From contig CM041298.1 in the NCBI GenBank assembly GCA_023052935.1, forward strand, positions 4,010,063 to 4,074,062: DNA of 64,000 nt, read 5' to 3'. The notes under the pieces were generated by a model that saw only the letters and a program-made list of their open reading frames with translations, did not search any database and was not told where the DNA came from. The position numbers were made by a program, and so were the translations under genes. Of this stretch, positions 63,766-64,000 are shown piece after piece (within the stretch, counting starts at the first letter, position 1; every line of letters starts with the position of its first letter). Origin of the DNA: Piezodorus guildinii. Lineage: Eukaryota; Arthropoda; Insecta; Hemiptera; Pentatomidae.

Positions 63766-64000
63766 ATAATTTTGGTGATTGAGACTGAGCTGGTTCCAGA
63801 GTTATATAATTTTTTTCGCTGTTAAAAAAACGTTTTATTTAAAAATTATTAACTCCAGTAATTTTCCATGTCTCAGATATAAACAAGAAAGTAGACGGGT
63901 GATAAGATTACTGTGTACAGTTTCGGCCCTCAAAACATATTACTTAAGTAGCCAAGAAAATTGTTAAAACAATTCACGAAAATTTAAAGCAACTGTAACT
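63766..64000. other. Unclassified right edge
   Basis: No recognisable exon for the missing elongase N-terminus. Confidence 0.3.

Noticed and set aside
1..64000. Endogenous retrovirus or LTR retrotransposon
   Set aside because: No paired long terminal repeats, primer-binding site, gag/protease or integrase motifs were found; all reverse transcriptase pieces are of non-LTR type.

Overview
This is an AT-rich, repeat-dense stretch of an animal nuclear genome, most likely an insect. The case rests on spliced exons with GT/AG borders, tRNA-derived SINEs, jockey-like, RTE-like and R4/Dong-like non-LTR retrotransposons, mariner transposons and long (TA)n arrays. The species cannot be told from the sequence. 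Host coding sequence is about 1% of the window; the rest is introns and intergenic DNA filled with transposons.

Two host genes are seen, both on the minus strand. (1) A two-pore-domain potassium channel resembling the THIK (KCNK12/13) group. Its first coding exon is 38772-38886 and its second 3369-3554, separated by an intron of about 35.2 kb; the exons after the first pore's TIG lie beyond base 1. (2) A fatty acid elongase of the ELOVL family. Six exons at 61767-61963, 57969-58064, 50790-50846, 48635-48740, 44988-45124 and 43592-43756 join in phase into 251 residues with the HxxHH box and a C-terminal KKKQ. The N-terminal exon was not found and probably lies beyond base 64000. About 4.7 kb separates the elongase stop codon from the channel start codon.

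Region by region: 1-38.7 kb is the channel intron plus 3' flank, packed with an unclassified roughly 0.9 kb dispersed family (here Rep-X, about 25 copies or pieces over the whole window), jockey-like and RTE-like fragments, four SINE families, (TA)n arrays and foldback elements. 18-24 kb is the poorest in recognisable elements and holds a diverged 212-bp-period tandem repeat and a possible non-coding plus-strand exon. 38.9-43.6 kb is the intergenic stretch, with an RTE-like copy bounded by an 18-bp target duplication and a foldback mariner. 43.6-64 kb is the elongase gene; its introns hold a deleted mariner, a hAT-type MITE 65 bp from a splice donor, a 386-codon RNase H-bearing non-LTR open frame, and a four-level nest (Rep-X, then RTE-like, then R4/Dong-like, then mariner).

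No intact autonomous transposon is present. The most interesting signals beyond the two genes are the nested insertion with its readable order of events, hammerhead-ribozyme-like motifs of Penelope-type at six places and mostly in inverted pairs, Rep-X with its terminal palindrome, and a 764-bp unknown element inserted in a SINE with a perfect 15-bp target duplication.
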